DNA of 64,000 bases from Pantoea cypripedii (GTDB lineage: Bacteria; Pseudomonadota; Gammaproteobacteria; Enterobacterales; Enterobacteriaceae), in NCBI RefSeq assembly GCF_002095535.1, contig NZ_MLJI01000001.1, positions 248,001 through 312,000 of the forward strand, in the 5' to 3' direction. Every line of letters starts with the position of its first letter. The first letter of the stretch is position 1. The position numbers and the translations under genes are program-made. The notes under the pieces are model-generated. The model saw only the letters and a list, made by a program, of their open reading frames with translations, made no database searches and was not told where the DNA came from. Below are positions 47,370-57,722 of the stretch, piece after piece.

Positions 47370-47984
47370 ATGGATAACGTTGTTCAACCTACCAAAATCC
47401 CCCATTCCCGCATTGAAGATGCTCTGGCGATTGTGCTGGGTACGCTGATGGTTTCCTTTGGCGTGATTATGCTGAAGCAGGCCGGTGCGCTTACCGGCAG
47501 CTCCGCCGGGATAGCTTTCTTAATTAGCTATCTGACGCCGCTTTCGTTTGGCAGTGCGTTTTTCCTGATTAACCTGCCGTTTTACTGGCTGGCAGTGCGC
47601 CGTATGGGTTGGGAATTTACCCTGAAAACGTTCTGTGCTGTGGGGCTGGTGTCACTCTTTACCCATCTGCATCCGCTGTTCATCCATTTTTCTGCGCTAA
47701 ATCCGTTTTATGCGACATTGTTCGGTAACGTGGTGATGGGAATTGGGTTTATAGTGTTATTTCGTCACAAGGCCAGCCTGGGTGGCGTCAATATTCTGGC
47801 GCTCTGGCTGCAGGACCGCATCGGTCTGCGTGCCGGAAAACTGCAAATGGCGGTCGACACCTGTGTGGTGCTGGCGTCGTTATTTGTGGTCTCTGTACCT
47901 ATGTTGCTTGCCTCGATAGCGGGCGCGGTGGTCCTCAATCTGATCATCGCCATGAATCACCGCCCCGGCCGCTATATGGTTTGA
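47370..47984 (+). CDS. YitT-family integral membrane protein
   Basis: 204 residues with five or six TM segments: GTLMVSFGVIMLKQAGALTG, AFFLINLPFYWLAVRRMGWE, TLFGNVVMGIGFIVLFRHKA and a last segment near 170-190. This fits the YitT_membrane (DUF161) family. Transport of a small metabolite has been suspected for the family but I know of no firm substrate. Lies 228 bp after the Lrp-type regulator and 48 bp before tyrB, on the same strand. Confidence 0.82.
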   Translation: MDNVVQPTKIPHSRIEDALAIVLGTLMVSFGVIMLKQAGALTGSSAGIAFLISYLTPLSFGSAFFLINLPFYWLAVRRMGWEFTLKTFCAVGLVSLFTHLHPLFIHFSALNPFYATLFGNVVMGIGFIVLFRHKASLGGVNILALWLQDRIGLRAGKLQMAVDTCVVLASLFVVSVPMLLASIAGAVVLNLIIAMNHRPGRYMV

Positions 47985-48032
47985 TGATGCATCGTTACCT
48001 GACTTTTATGACCAATCATGGAGATCTGCACC

Positions 48033-49226
48033 GTGTTTCAAAATGTTGATGCCTATGCCGGCGATCCGATTCTGTCGTTGATGGAAACCTTCAAACAGGA
48101 CCCGCGTGACAACAAAGTGAATCTGAGCATCGGCCTCTATTATAACGAGCAGGGCATCATTCCTCAGCTGCAGGCAGTCGCCGCAGCGGAAGAACGCCTG
48201 CAGGCGGCACCGCATCAGGCTTCGCTCTACCTGCCAATGGAAGGTTTCGGTCCTTACCGTAACGCGATTGCTCCGCTGCTGTTTGGCAGCGATCACCCGA
48301 TGCTGAAAGCCGGGCGTATTGCGTCCATTCAGACGCTGGGTGGTTCCGGTGCGCTGAAAGTAGGTGCGGATTTCCTGAAGCGTTACTTCCCGAACTCCAA
48401 TGTCTGGGTCAGCGATCCGACGTGGGAAAACCATATCGCTATCTTCAACGGCGCAGGCTTCGAGGTGAATACCTATCCCTGGTATGACGACGAAACCAAC
48501 GGGGTGAAATTTGATGCGTTTATTGCGGCGCTGAAAACCCTGCCGAAGCAAAGCATCGTGCTGCTGCATCCGTGCTGCCACAACCCGACTGGTGCTGATC
48601 TGACTAACGCGCAGTGGGATCAAACCGTTGAGGTGCTGAAGGCGCAGGAGCTGATTCCGTTCCTCGACATCGCTTATCAGGGCTTTGGCGCAGGCATGAA
48701 TGAAGATGCCTATGCGATTCGCGCGGTTGCCGCAGCGGGCCTGCCGGCGCTGGTCAGCAACTCCTTCTCGAAAATCTTCTCACTGTATGGTGAGCGCGTC
48801 GGCGGACTCTCTATCGTCTGTGATAGCGCAGAAGAAGCGGGTCGTGTGCTGGGTCAGCTGAAAGCTACCGTACGTCGCAACTACTCCAGCCCGCCTAACT
48901 TCGGTGCTCAGGTGGTTTCCTGCGTGCTGAACGATGAAGCGCTGTTGAACAACTGGCTGGCGGAAGTCGAAGCGATGCGTCTGCGCATTATCGAAATGCG
49001 TCAGGCATTGGTTGCAGTACTGAGCGAGAAACTGCCAGGTCAAAACTTCGATTATCTGCTGAAGCAGCGCGGTATGTTCAGCTACACCGGCCTCAGCGCA
49101 CAGCAGGTTGATCGTCTGCGCGACGAGTTCGGCGTGTACCTGATTGCCAGCGGCCGTATGTGTGTGGCGGGCCTGAATAGCCGTAACGTCCATCAGGTAG
49201 CAGAAGCCTTTGCTGCCGTGATGTAA
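48033..49226 (+). CDS. tyrB: Aromatic amino acid aminotransferase
   Basis: PLP enzyme transaminating phenylpyruvate, 4-hydroxyphenylpyruvate and branched keto acids. 397 residues from the GTG at 48033 ([13 protein letters not shown]), same start codon and length as E. coli, after GGAGA; an in-frame ATG at 48018 would overlap this ribosome site. PLP Lys247 in [18 protein letters not shown]. coli tyrB is repressed by TyrR; no TGTAAA-N6-TTTACA box is seen in the 48 bp after yitT, so it may be read with yitT here. Confidence 0.97.
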   Translation: MFQNVDAYAGDPILSLMETFKQDPRDNKVNLSIGLYYNEQGIIPQLQAVAAAEERLQAAPHQASLYLPMEGFGPYRNAIAPLLFGSDHPMLKAGRIASIQTLGGSGALKVGADFLKRYFPNSNVWVSDPTWENHIAIFNGAGFEVNTYPWYDDETNGVKFDAFIAALKTLPKQSIVLLHPCCHNPTGADLTNAQWDQTVEVLKAQELIPFLDIAYQGFGAGMNEDAYAIRAVAAAGLPALVSNSFSKIFSLYGERVGGLSIVCDSAEEAGRVLGQLKATVRRNYSSPPNFGAQVVSCVLNDEALLNNWLAEVEAMRLRIIEMRQALVAVLSEKLPGQNFDYLLKQRGMFSYTGLSAQQVDRLRDEFGVYLIASGRMCVAGLNSRNVHQVAEAFAAVM

Positions 49227-49247
49227 CGCCTGCCTCTGCCGTATCTG

Positions 49248-49279
49248 AACCGCCATGCCTTCGGGCTGGCGGTTTTTTT
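49248..49279 (+). terminator. Terminator of tyrB
   Basis: AACCGCCA-TGCC-TTCG-GGC-TGGCGGTT followed by a T run, 22 nt after the stop. Confidence 0.93.
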
Positions 49280-49362
49280 CGCACTATTCCAGGCCGCTTT
49301 TTCCTTTACCTTTTGCCGACATGCTGCACACTTAAACGGTGTGTTTAATTCAGGATTTCAGT

Positions 49363-49785
49363 ATGTGGCACCAGCAAACCTTAACGCTTAGCGCTAAACC
49401 CCGTGGTTTTCACCTGATCACTGACGAGGTAGTCGGGCAAATTCGTGCGCTATCAGATGTGCGTATCGGGCAGCTGCATTTGTTGCTACAACACACTTCA
49501 GCCTCGCTGACACTCAATGAAAATTGCGACCCCACGGTACGTAGCGATATGGAACAACATTTCCTGCGTCATGTGCCGGAAAATGCCCCGTATCAGCATG
49601 ATTATGAAGGTGCAGATGATATGCCTGCGCACATTAAGTCATCGTTACTCGGCGTATCCTTGTTACTTCCGGTCAGCCGGGGACGGCTGGTGTTGGGTAC
49701 CTGGCAGGGGATTTATCTCGGTGAACATCGGGTACACGGCGGATCGAGGCGCATCGTCGCCACCTTACAAGGGGAGTCATCATGA
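49363..49785 (+). CDS. yjbQ: YjbQ family protein (secondary thiamine-phosphate synthase-type, UPF0047)
   Basis: 140 residues from ATG 49363 ([20 protein letters not shown]). Family signature [21 protein letters not shown] and the C-terminal [19 protein letters not shown] are intact. Weak thiamine-phosphate synthase activity is reported for E. coli YjbQ, but the physiological role is unclear. Overlaps yjbR by 4 nt. Confidence 0.93.
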   Translation: MWHQQTLTLSAKPRGFHLITDEVVGQIRALSDVRIGQLHLLLQHTSASLTLNENCDPTVRSDMEQHFLRHVPENAPYQHDYEGADDMPAHIKSSLLGVSLLLPVSRGRLVLGTWQGIYLGEHRVHGGSRRIVATLQGESS

Positions 49786-50132
49786 ACACTTCGGATTTAC
49801 TGACGTATTGCATGGGCAAGCCGGGCGCGGAACAGAGCGTACACAGTGACTGGAAAGCCACGCAGATTAAAAGTGAGGGTATTTTGTTTGCCATGGTGCA
49901 TGACGTCAAGGGGCGTCCGGCGGTATCGCTGAAAGCCACGCCTGCGCTGGCAGAGTTATTACGTGAGGAGCATAGCGATGTGTTTCCAAGTGAGCATCTC
50001 AATAAAACCCACTGGAGTACCCTGTGGCTGGATGGTTCACTGAAGGATTCGCAGATTTACTATCTGGTGGATGCCTCCTGGCAACAGGCTGACGCCACGC
50101 GCGCGGCGGGCGTCAGCCATAACGAGGATTAA
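49782..50132 (+). CDS. yjbR: MmcQ/YjbR family DNA-binding-fold protein
   Basis: 116 residues of the CyaY-like MmcQ/YjbR family ([40 protein letters not shown]). Function unknown. Its stop codon shares bases with the convergent alcohol dehydrogenase stop. Confidence 0.92.
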   Translation: MNTSDLLTYCMGKPGAEQSVHSDWKATQIKSEGILFAMVHDVKGRPAVSLKATPALAELLREEHSDVFPSEHLNKTHWSTLWLDGSLKDSQIYYLVDASWQQADATRAAGVSHNED

Positions 50133-51193
50133 GCCGCAGCTTCCTCACGCAGGGTGTTGATATCAATCACAAAGCGGTACTTCACGTCGCTTTTCAGCAT
50201 ACGCTCGTAGGCTTCGTTGATTTGGTTCATGGCGATCAGTTCGATATCGGAAGTGATACCGTGCTTGCCACAGAAATCCAGCATTTCCTGGGTTTCCGCA
50301 ATGCCACCAATCAGCGAGCCAGCGATGCTGCGACGCTTGAAGATCAGGTTAAACACCTGCGGTGCCGGGTGATCGTGCTCCGGTGCACCCACCAGCGTCA
50401 TATTGCCATCGCGTTTCAGCAGGGCAATAAACGGGTTGAGATCGTGCTGTGCTGCCACGGTGTTGAGGATGAAGTCAAAGCTGTTGAGGTGCTGTGCCAT
50501 CTGATCGGCATCCTTTGAAATCACCACTTCGTCAGCGCCCAGACGTTTACCATCTTCGATTTTTGACGGTGAAGTGGTAAACAGTACCACATGCGCACCC
50601 ATCGCATGCGCCAGTTTCACACCCATATGGCCCAGGCCACCCAGGCCGACAATCCCTACTTTTTTACCCGGACCGACGTTCCAGTGGCGCAGCGGTGAGT
50701 AAGTGGTGATACCGGCACACAGCAGCGGTGCGACACCCGCCAGATCGAGGTTTTCCGGTACGCGCAGCACAAAGTTTTCATCTACGACCATGCTGGTGGA
50801 GTAGCCGCCGTAGGTGATAGCTTTGGTTTCGCGGTCTTCACCGTTATAGGTGCCGACAAAACCGTTTTCGCAATATTGCTCCAGCCCTTCCTGGCAGCTC
50901 GGACAGCTGCGGCAGGAGTCAACCAGACAACCTACTCCCACCAAATCACCCACTTTGTATTTGTGAGTGTGTGCGCCAACCGCAGTGACACGGCCAACGA
51001 TTTCATGGCCCGGCACCACCGGGAAAATGGTGTTTTTCCATTCATTACGCGCGGTATGAAGGTCAGAGTGGCAGACGCCGCAGTACAACACTTCAATCTG
51101 CACATCATGAGCGCGCAGTTCGCGCGGCTTATAGTCGAACGGGGCGAGTTTGGATTTCGCGTCCTGTGCGGCATAGGCATGCGTAATATTCAT
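50129..51193 (-). CDS. Zn-dependent NAD(P) alcohol dehydrogenase, YahK/CAD type
   Basis: Aldehyde reductase or alcohol dehydrogenase of the cinnamyl-alcohol-dehydrogenase class. 354 residues. Catalytic zinc ligands in CGVCHSDLH and GHEIVG, structural zinc in CRSCPSCQEGLEQYC, cofactor loop GLGGLGHMGVKLAHAMGA. Very like E. coli YahK in the second half. Located between yjbR and uvrA, where E. coli has no such gene, so it is an accessory insertion. The 224-bp upstream gap holds its promoter. Confidence 0.9.
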   Translation of the reverse strand: MNITHAYAAQDAKSKLAPFDYKPRELRAHDVQIEVLYCGVCHSDLHTARNEWKNTIFPVVPGHEIVGRVTAVGAHTHKYKVGDLVGVGCLVDSCRSCPSCQEGLEQYCENGFVGTYNGEDRETKAITYGGYSTSMVVDENFVLRVPENLDLAGVAPLLCAGITTYSPLRHWNVGPGKKVGIVGLGGLGHMGVKLAHAMGAHVVLFTTSPSKIEDGKRLGADEVVISKDADQMAQHLNSFDFILNTVAAQHDLNPFIALLKRDGNMTLVGAPEHDHPAPQVFNLIFKRRSIAGSLIGGIAETQEMLDFCGKHGITSDIELIAMNQINEAYERMLKSDVKYRFVIDINTLREEAAA

Positions 51194-51379
51194 GGTGTCT
51201 CCAGTTACGATGTGTCGTGAGTTTTTCGCGGGATCCCGTCAACCGAAGCGGGCGGGATAAAGGCACGTTAAGCGTGCCAAAAAGGAACTGTGTAAGGATA
51301 GTCAGCCAGGTGGAAAGCGTATATGCCTGAAGTTGTCTGATTCTTGCCTGTTTCTGCATTTCGCTGCGGAATCCGGCAG

Positions 51380-51408
51380 AAAAAATCAGGCCCGCAATCG
51401 CGGGCCTG
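51380..51408 (-). terminator. Terminator of uvrA
   Basis: On the minus strand CAGGCCCGC and GCGGGCCTG form a 9-bp stem around GATT, followed by ATTTTTT. It begins 10 bp after the uvrA stop. Confidence 0.9.
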
Positions 51409-51417
51409 GAAAGGGAA

Positions 51418-54246
51418 TTATTTAGTTAACATTGGCTTAAGGAAGCGTGCCGTGTGCGATTTTTCACACTGCGCCACGGTCTCAGGTGTCCCTGCTACCA
51501 GTATTTCACCGCCACCGCTGCCGCCTTCCGGGCCAAGATCGACAATCCAGTCTGCGGTTTTAATCACGTCGAGGTTGTGCTCAATCACCACGATGGTGTT
51601 GCCCTGGTCGCGCAACTGATGCAGCACTTCCAGCAGTTGCTGGATATCGGCGAAGTGCAGACCGGTGGTCGGCTCATCGAGGATATACAGCGTTTGGCCA
51701 GTTCCGCGTTTCGACAGTTCGCGCGCCAGTTTAACGCGCTGTGCCTCACCACCGGACAGCGTCGTAGCAGACTGACCCAGGCGGATATAGGACAGACCCA
51801 CATCCATCAGCGTTTGCAGCTTACGCGCCAGTGCAGGCACGGCATCAAAGAAGTCACGCGCTTCTTCAATGGTCATCTCCAGCACTTCGTGAATGCTTTT
51901 GCCTTTGTACTTAATTTCCAGCGTTTCGCGGTTATAGCGTTTGCCTTTGCACTGATCGCAGGGGACATAGATATCCGGCAGGAAGTGCATTTCCACTTTG
52001 ATCACGCCATCGCCCTGGCAGGCTTCACAGCGTCCGCCGCGCACGTTAAAGCTGAAACGGCCTGGGTTATAACCACGGGAGCGCGCTTCCGGCACACCGG
52101 CAAACAGCTCACGTACCGGGGTGAAGATGCCGGTATAAGTGGCCGGGTTAGAACGCGGAGTACGGCCGATCGGGCTTTGATCGATATCGATCACTTTGTC
52201 GAAATGCTCAAGGCCAGCGATCTCGCGATACGGAGCCGGTTCGCCGCTGGTGGCCCCATTTAACTGACGCTGAGCAATCGGGAACAACGTATCGTTGATA
52301 AGCGTAGATTTACCGGAACCGGAGACGCCGGTGATACAGGTAAACAAGCCAACCGGCACCGTCAGCGTCACATCTTTCAGGTTGTTGCCGCGTGCGCCGG
52401 TTAGCTTCAGCACTTTGGCTGGATCGCCTTTGACGCGCTCCTTCGGTATGGCGATTTCACGTTTGCCGCTCAGGTACTGGCCGGTGAGGGAGTCTTCATG
52501 CGCCATGATGGCATTGACATCGCCTTCCGCCACCACCTGGCCGCCGTGCACTCCGGCACCTGGGCCGATATCAATAATATGGTCGGCGGCACGGATCGCA
52601 TCTTCATCGTGTTCGACCACAATCACCGTATTGCCGAGATCGCGCAGGTGAATCAGGGTGCTCAGCAGACGTTCGTTATCGCGCTGGTGCAGACCAATGG
52701 AGGGTTCATCCAGCACATACATCACGCCAACCAGCCCCGCACCGATCTGGCTTGCCAGACGGATACGCTGTGCTTCACCACCGGAAAGGGTCTCGGCGGA
52801 ACGCGACATGGAAAGATAATTCAAGCCCACGTTGACCAGGAAGCTCAGGCGATCGCCAATCTCTTTCAGTACTTTTTCCGCGATTTTGGCGCGCTGGCCG
52901 CTCAGTTTGAGTTCGCGGAAGAAATCCATCGCGTGACCGATGCTCATATCCGAGATGGTCGGCAGATTGGTATTTTCCACAAAGACGTGACGTGCTTCGC
53001 GGCGCAGGCGGGTACCTTCGCAGCTGGCACAGGCACGGTTGCTGATAAATTTCGCCAGTTCCTCGCGGACGGCATTGGATTCCGTTTCTTTATAACGGCG
53101 TTCCATATTGTGCAGCACACCTTCAAACGGATGGCGACGTACCGAGGTATCACCTCGGTCGTTGATATATTTGAACTCGATGCTTTCTTTGCCGGAACCG
53201 TACAAAATCACCTGCTGCGCTTTGTCGCTCAGGCTGTTGAACGGGGCTTCGACATCGAAATCCAGATGCTCTGCGAGGGAACGCAGCATCTGGAAATAGT
53301 AGAAATTACGGCGATCCCAGCCGCGAATCGCGCCGCCAGCCAGTGACAGTTCCGGGTTCTGTACCACGCGGTCAGGGTCAAAATATTGCTGCACGCCGAG
53401 ACCGTCGCAGGTCGGGCAGGCTCCCGCCGGGTTGTTAAACGAGAACAGACGCGGCTCCAGCTCGCGCATGCTATAGCCGCACACCGGGCAGGCAAAGTTG
53501 GCAGAGAACAGCAGTTCTTCAACGCTGCTGTCGTCCATATCCGCGACAATTGCCGTACCACCGCTCAGCTCCAGCGCGGTTTCGAAGGATTCGGCCAGAC
53601 GGGTGGCAAGATCGTCACGTACGCGGAAGCGGTCAATCACCACTTCAATGGTGTGCTTCTTTTGTAGCTCCAGCTTCGGCGGATCGGAGAGATCGCAAAC
53701 CTCACCATCGATACGGGCGCGGATATAACCCTGGGTCGCCAGGTTTTCCAGCGTTTTGGTGTGTTCGCCTTTGCGATCTTTCACCACCGGGGCCAGCAGC
53801 ATCAGGCGACGGCCCTCTTCCTGTGACAGCACCTGATCCACCATCTGGCTGACGGTCTGCGCCGCCAGCGTGACATCATGATCCGGGCAACGCGGTTCAC
53901 CGACGCGGGCAAACAGCAAACGCAGGTAATCATGGATTTCCGTAATGGTGCCGACCGTGGAGCGCGGGTTATGGGAAGTGGATTTTTGCTCAATGGAGAT
54001 GGCGGGCGAGAGACCTTCAATATGGTCAACGTCCGGTTTCTCCATTAAAGAAAGAAACTGGCGCGCATAGGCAGAGAGTGACTCTACATAGCGACGCTGA
54101 CCTTCCGCGTACAGCGTATCAAACGCCAGAGAGGATTTACCGGAACCTGACAGGCCGGTAACCACAATGAGTTTGTCGCGAGGGATGATCAGGTTGATGT
54201 TTTTCAAATTATGGGTGCGGGCACCACGAACTTCGATCTTATCCAT
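51418..54246 (-). CDS. uvrA: Excinuclease ABC subunit A
   Basis: Damage-recognition ATPase of nucleotide excision repair. 942 residues. Two ABC modules: Walker [15 protein letters not shown] near residue 31 and [10 protein letters not shown] near 640, each with an LSGGEAQR signature. Zinc modules: CPVCGYS...CPTC (about 253-280) and CEACQGDG...CDQC (about 740-766). Divergent from ssb, sharing an SOS-box region. Confidence 0.98.
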   Translation of the reverse strand: MDKIEVRGARTHNLKNINLIIPRDKLIVVTGLSGSGKSSLAFDTLYAEGQRRYVESLSAYARQFLSLMEKPDVDHIEGLSPAISIEQKSTSHNPRSTVGTITEIHDYLRLLFARVGEPRCPDHDVTLAAQTVSQMVDQVLSQEEGRRLMLLAPVVKDRKGEHTKTLENLATQGYIRARIDGEVCDLSDPPKLELQKKHTIEVVIDRFRVRDDLATRLAESFETALELSGGTAIVADMDDSSVEELLFSANFACPVCGYSMRELEPRLFSFNNPAGACPTCDGLGVQQYFDPDRVVQNPELSLAGGAIRGWDRRNFYYFQMLRSLAEHLDFDVEAPFNSLSDKAQQVILYGSGKESIEFKYINDRGDTSVRRHPFEGVLHNMERRYKETESNAVREELAKFISNRACASCEGTRLRREARHVFVENTNLPTISDMSIGHAMDFFRELKLSGQRAKIAEKVLKEIGDRLSFLVNVGLNYLSMSRSAETLSGGEAQRIRLASQIGAGLVGVMYVLDEPSIGLHQRDNERLLSTLIHLRDLGNTVIVVEHDEDAIRAADHIIDIGPGAGVHGGQVVAEGDVNAIMAHEDSLTGQYLSGKREIAIPKERVKGDPAKVLKLTGARGNNLKDVTLTVPVGLFTCITGVSGSGKSTLINDTLFPIAQRQLNGATSGEPAPYREIAGLEHFDKVIDIDQSPIGRTPRSNPATYTGIFTPVRELFAGVPEARSRGYNPGRFSFNVRGGRCEACQGDGVIKVEMHFLPDIYVPCDQCKGKRYNRETLEIKYKGKSIHEVLEMTIEEARDFFDAVPALARKLQTLMDVGLSYIRLGQSATTLSGGEAQRVKLARELSKRGTGQTLYILDEPTTGLHFADIQQLLEVLHQLRDQGNTIVVIEHNLDVIKTADWIVDLGPEGGSGGGEILVAGTPETVAQCEKSHTARFLKPMLTK

Positions 54247-54328
54247 TCACCTTTCCCGGATTAGAAGCACTCGCCGCGCCTTGCCGACGGCGGCCAGAAG
54301 AAACGCGTATTATGGCACAAAAAATAGA

Positions 54329-54344
54329 CTGAATAAATATCCAG
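54329..54344. promoter_or_regulatory. LexA (SOS) box between uvrA and ssb
   Basis: CTGAATAAATATCCAG, CTG-N10-CAG with an AT-rich centre, 83 bp from the uvrA start and 117 bp from ssb. Matches the shared E. coli uvrA-ssb SOS site in position. Confidence 0.9.
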
Positions 54345-54460
54345 TATTTTGTGTTTTTTTTGTCTATTATGGAAGCGCGCTCGAAAGTGGGAACAGCCGC
54401 CATGACGTGTTAGAATTGATCGTTTAGAATTGACGCATTAACTCATCGGGAGACAGCAAC

Positions 54461-55006
54461 ATGGCCAGTCGTGGCGTTAACAAAGTGATTCTTGTCGGGA
54501 ATCTGGGTCAGGATCCGGAAGTGCGTTATATGCCGAATGGTGGTGCAGTTGCCAACATTACACTGGCTACGTCAGAAAGCTGGCGCGATAAGCAAACCGG
54601 TGAAAACAAAGAGATCACTGAATGGCACCGCGTTGTGCTGTTTGGCAAGCTGGCGGAAGTGGCCGGTGAATATCTGCGTAAAGGTTCGCAGGTCTATATC
54701 GAAGGTCAGCTGCGCACCCGTAAATGGCAGGACCAGGGTGGTCAGGATCGTTACACCACTGAAATCGTGGTCAACGTTGGCGGCACCATGCAGATGCTGG
54801 GTGGGCGTCAGCAGGGCGCTAATGCCGGTGGTGCGCCGATGGGCGGCCAGGGTGGCGGCAACAATAACGGCTGGGGCCAGCCGCAGCAGCCGCAGCAGAG
54901 CGGCGGTAACCAGTTCAGCGGCGGCGCACAGCAGCGTCCGCAGCAGCAGAGCGCACCGGCGAACAATGAACCGCCGATGGACTTTGATGACGACATTCCG
55001 TTCTGA
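54461..55006 (+). CDS. ssb: Single-stranded DNA-binding protein
   Basis: Tetrameric ssDNA-binding protein of replication and repair. 181 residues: OB fold to about 112 ([20 protein letters not shown]), a long Gly/Gln/Asn-rich linker, and the acidic interaction tip MDFDDDIPF. The linker is repetitive and prone to length change. Confidence 0.98.
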   Translation: MASRGVNKVILVGNLGQDPEVRYMPNGGAVANITLATSESWRDKQTGENKEITEWHRVVLFGKLAEVAGEYLRKGSQVYIEGQLRTRKWQDQGGQDRYTTEIVVNVGGTMQMLGGRQQGANAGGAPMGGQGGGNNNGWGQPQQPQQSGGNQFSGGAQQRPQQQSAPANNEPPMDFDDDIPF

Positions 55007-55030
55007 TTCGGTTTGCTTCGCAGACGTTAT

Positions 55031-55055
55031 AAAACCCCGCTGGTCGGGGTTTTTT
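55031..55055 (+). terminator. Terminator of ssb
   Basis: AAAACCCCG-CTGGT-CGGGGTTTT with more T residues, 24 nt after the ssb stop. Confidence 0.93.
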
Positions 55056-55076
55056 ATCGCCCAAATCCCAGATACG

Positions 55077-55100
55077 AAAAAGGCCGCCTTGCGGCGACCT
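55077..55100 (-). terminator. Terminator of the DUF1471 gene
   Basis: On the minus strand AGGTCGCC-GCAA-GGCGGCCT (one mismatch) followed by TTTT, 29 bp past that gene's stop. Confidence 0.8.
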
Positions 55101-55129
55101 GTCCCGGTACTTCCCTGTACGACCATCCG

Positions 55130-55339
55130 TTATTTATACAGTTCTGCGGTCATATGAACGCGGTTATTGCTATGTGCTTCAGTAATTTTGTACTGCGCGC
55201 CCTGCTGTGCAGCCTGAGCGGCGATTTTGGCTTCGGCACCATCCAGAGTTGAAGCGGAAGCGGTGATGCTTTGTGCGAAGCTGCCGAAAGAAACCAGTGA
55301 CAGGGCCGCAACTGCAACGAAAGTTTTGATAGATTTCAT
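55130..55339 (-). CDS. DUF1471 (YdgH/BhsA/McbA-like) small periplasmic protein
   Basis: 69 residues from MKSIKTF. A signal peptide of about 22 residues ends SFGSFAQS. The mature part, ITASASTLDGAEAKIAAQAA...YKITEAHSNNRVHMTAELYK, is the BhsA/McbA-type DUF1471 fold. Members respond to stress, biofilm or metal cues; which applies here is unknown. The upstream ATG two codons earlier is a less likely start. Confidence 0.88.
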   Translation of the reverse strand: MKSIKTFVAVAALSLVSFGSFAQSITASASTLDGAEAKIAAQAAQQGAQYKITEAHSNNRVHMTAELYK

Positions 55340-55488
55340 GGTCATTTCCTCAGAGATAATTTTTAGTTGGTGGGGTGTTGTGCCCCGATGTGAGAGAGAA
55401 TAGACCTGTAGCCCGGTAAGTAAAAGCTGAGGGTTTTGCTGAAATAATTCAAAAAAATTGATAAAGATTGATGCGATAAATCGCGAGG

Positions 55489-55950
55489 CTATGAAATCAA
55501 GCGGCTATCAAAGACAAAGGGGAGCTCTTTCACACTCGCCAGATACGACGGAAAGGCTGGATGTTGCGGATTGAGGATCGCATTATTTTCCATAGGAATA
55601 ATGCAGGACGGCAAAATAAGCGCTGCTCCTTCACCAGATTCTAACCAGCCGCTCCCCAAATCCATGGTCGCAATGGGTGCCGGGTCCTGCCGCCAGTTTT
55701 GCGGTAAATATTCATCAGGGAGCCTGGTCACCTCATCATCGGGGATTTCAATGCTGAATAAGCTGTAATTATCCAGCAGCGACTCTTTCGCGACATGTAC
55801 CAGTATTTCCAGGGCGGCAAGCGCGATTGAACTGGCTACATACACCGTGGGATAGCCTTTGTGATTCCAGCGACCACCATATTGTTTTGCGCCGTAGCCA
55901 TTCCACGCATCTGCGGCATACATGCTTTTGGTGAGTCGATAAAAGATCAC
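55489..55950 (-). CDS. RES-domain toxin of an Xre-RES toxin-antitoxin pair
   Basis: 153 residues. RES-family toxins degrade NAD+. The family's conserved residues are present: Arg27 in QYGGRWNHKG, Glu48 in ALAALEILVH and Ser115 in ALILPSCIIP, with the ENNAILNPQHP C-terminal signature. Starts 4 nt inside the antitoxin gene end (ATGA overlap), so translation is coupled, antitoxin first. Nothing suggests inactivation. Confidence 0.9.
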   Translation of the reverse strand: MIFYRLTKSMYAADAWNGYGAKQYGGRWNHKGYPTVYVASSIALAALEILVHVAKESLLDNYSLFSIEIPDDEVTRLPDEYLPQNWRQDPAPIATMDLGSGWLESGEGAALILPSCIIPMENNAILNPQHPAFPSYLASVKELPFVFDSRLIS

Positions 55951-56390
55951 GCGAAGACACCATGTTCCAGCCTGCCAATCAAATCCAGCACATCCAGCGC
56001 ACCGGTCTCGCTAATCAACAGGGAAATTGGCGCAATATTACCTAAACCTTTTACTGGTCGACTTAACCAATCAGTTGCATCTTGTTTGTTGCCGTCAAAC
56101 AGTTTCACTGTGGCATCCATCACACGCACGAAGCGGGCAACCCGTTCGCTTTCGTCTGGTGAAAGGCTTTTGCCAGCACTTTTACGACGCGCGATATTGC
56201 GTTCATTGAGGCCGGTGATTTGCAGAATCTCTGAGCGAGACATGGAAGCCCAGTAACGGATATTGTCGATCACTTCGACAGGTAAACCAGATTCAAGCAT
56301 ACGGGTTAACTCAAGCCCTCGGGGAGGTAAGCCTGCGACGCGCCAGAGCGCATTGTCATGGGGCTGCCCGTTCGGAATATAGGTTTTCAT
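55947..56390 (-). CDS. Xre/MbcA/ParS-type antitoxin (DUF2384)
   Basis: 147 residues from ATG 56390, preceded by GAGGAGAAG. An N-terminal HTH-like region (about 35-80: GLELTRMLESGLPVEVIDNI, SRSEILQITGLNERNIARRK) precedes the C-terminal toxin-binding DUF2384 domain (DATDWLSRPVKGLGNIAPIS, then a final hydrophobic helix). It neutralises the RES toxin and should repress the operon through the dyads just upstream. Confidence 0.9.
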   Translation of the reverse strand: MKTYIPNGQPHDNALWRVAGLPPRGLELTRMLESGLPVEVIDNIRYWASMSRSEILQITGLNERNIARRKSAGKSLSPDESERVARFVRVMDATVKLFDGNKQDATDWLSRPVKGLGNIAPISLLISETGALDVLDLIGRLEHGVFA

Positions 56391-56404
56391 ATGACTTCTC
56401 CTCT

Positions 56405-56437
56405 GACATTTGTCATGTATCATTATTGACAATTGTC
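56405..56437 (-). promoter_or_regulatory. Two operator dyads of the Xre-RES operon
   Basis: GACATTTGTC (56405-56414) and GACAATTGTC (56428-56437), both GACA-WW-TGTC, spaced 23 bp centre to centre (about two helical turns), beginning 15 bp upstream of the antitoxin start. The layout suits cooperative binding by an antitoxin dimer pair. Confidence 0.7.
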
Positions 56438-56588
56438 CGATTTTTGCAATGGCTTTGCCCAGGTCAGGGTTTGATAATCATTTAACCTTTTGCCACATTT
56501 CCTCTGAAGTGGCACAAAAAGCCGTTCATGCGCCATGCCGCTCCGCCATCCTGTCTGACCAATTATCCCGGCTGAATAAGGAGCGTGA

Positions 56589-57722
56589 GTGAACCTCAAC
56601 CGCCGTACATTTTTATTAGCCCTCAGTGCGCTGGGTGTGGTGCGCAATGTTCAGGCGTTCACTGCGGAAGATCCTTTGCCACTGGATGTCGCGTTAGTTT
56701 CACCGTGGATGGCGAATCAGGTGGCGCTGACGCGTAATAACCTGTTGTTTCTTGGCTTGCCGCGCTATGCCAAAGATAAGCCGACACCGTCACTGGCGCG
56801 ACGTGAGTCCGATGGCACCCTGCGACCCTTTCCGGGCAATAGCTGGAATGAATGGCAACCCGGCAAAGATGGACGCAATGCGTTTGTTTACCTGAACTCC
56901 GTGCATATTTTTGCCGATGATACAGTGTGGTGTGTCGATCAGGGTTCACTCAGCGCGGGGGTATTCTCGCCAGAAGATGCGATACCGCAACCAGGGGCGC
57001 AGAAACTGGTACAGCTGGATGCCCACAGTGGCGCAATCCTGCAAATCCTGCGTTTTGACGATCAGATCCTGCCGCCAGGCGCGCAAATGAATGACCTGCG
57101 ATTCCACGGCAACACGCTGTATATCAGCGATTCCGGCCTGGGTGGCATCATCGTGCATGACATGGTCAGTGGCAAAACGCAGCGCCGCCTGTCAGGTATG
57201 CGGGTGGTGAAAGCGTCCGATAAAGCCCCGCCCGCGATATTAGCCGGGGTCAAAGGGGGGAAGACCTTCCATCCGCCCAATAGCGATATGATCGAAATTA
57301 CCGCCGATGGTCAATGGCTGTATTGGGCTGCACCGACCGGTCCGCTATATCGGGTCGAGACCCGCTGGCTGCAACAAACTGATCTGAGCGATGAGCAACT
57401 CATCAGCCATGTTGAGCAGGTATACGACAATAACTTCTCCGGTGGCTGTTGCATGGATTCGGCGGGAAATGTCTATTTTTCCGAAACCGTGACCCACAAT
57501 ATTCGGGTCCTTGCTCCTTCCGGTGAAACACGGGTGCTGACCAGCGATAAGCGGCTACTGCGGCCAGACGGTACTTTTATCAGTCATGACCGGCAGTTCT
57601 ACATCCCGGTTAAACAACCGCTGGCAGCGCAACCGGGCGCAGCTGCGTGCTTCGCCATTTATAAGTTGTCGCTGCCAGATGAGTTTCAGGGTATCAGCCT
57701 CGGTGGTGCGGTTACCGGTTAA
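56589..57722 (+). CDS. Tat-exported Yellow/major royal jelly protein-like protein
   Basis: 377 residues from a GTG at 56589 (after AAGGAGCGTGA). The N-terminus has a twin-arginine signal, NRRTFLLALSALG, with cleavage near VQA. The rest fits the MRJP/Yellow beta-propeller family (NDLRFHGNTLYISDSGLGGIIVHD; FSGGCCMDSAGNVYFSETVTHNIRVL). Bacterial members are uncharacterised; a periplasmic binding or lactonase-like role is possible. Overlaps the convergent hydrolase gene by 11 nt. Confidence 0.78.
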   Translation: MNLNRRTFLLALSALGVVRNVQAFTAEDPLPLDVALVSPWMANQVALTRNNLLFLGLPRYAKDKPTPSLARRESDGTLRPFPGNSWNEWQPGKDGRNAFVYLNSVHIFADDTVWCVDQGSLSAGVFSPEDAIPQPGAQKLVQLDAHSGAILQILRFDDQILPPGAQMNDLRFHGNTLYISDSGLGGIIVHDMVSGKTQRRLSGMRVVKASDKAPPAILAGVKGGKTFHPPNSDMIEITADGQWLYWAAPTGPLYRVETRWLQQTDLSDEQLISHVEQVYDNNFSGGCCMDSAGNVYFSETVTHNIRVLAPSGETRVLTSDKRLLRPDGTFISHDRQFYIPVKQPLAAQPGAAACFAIYKLSLPDEFQGISLGGAVTG

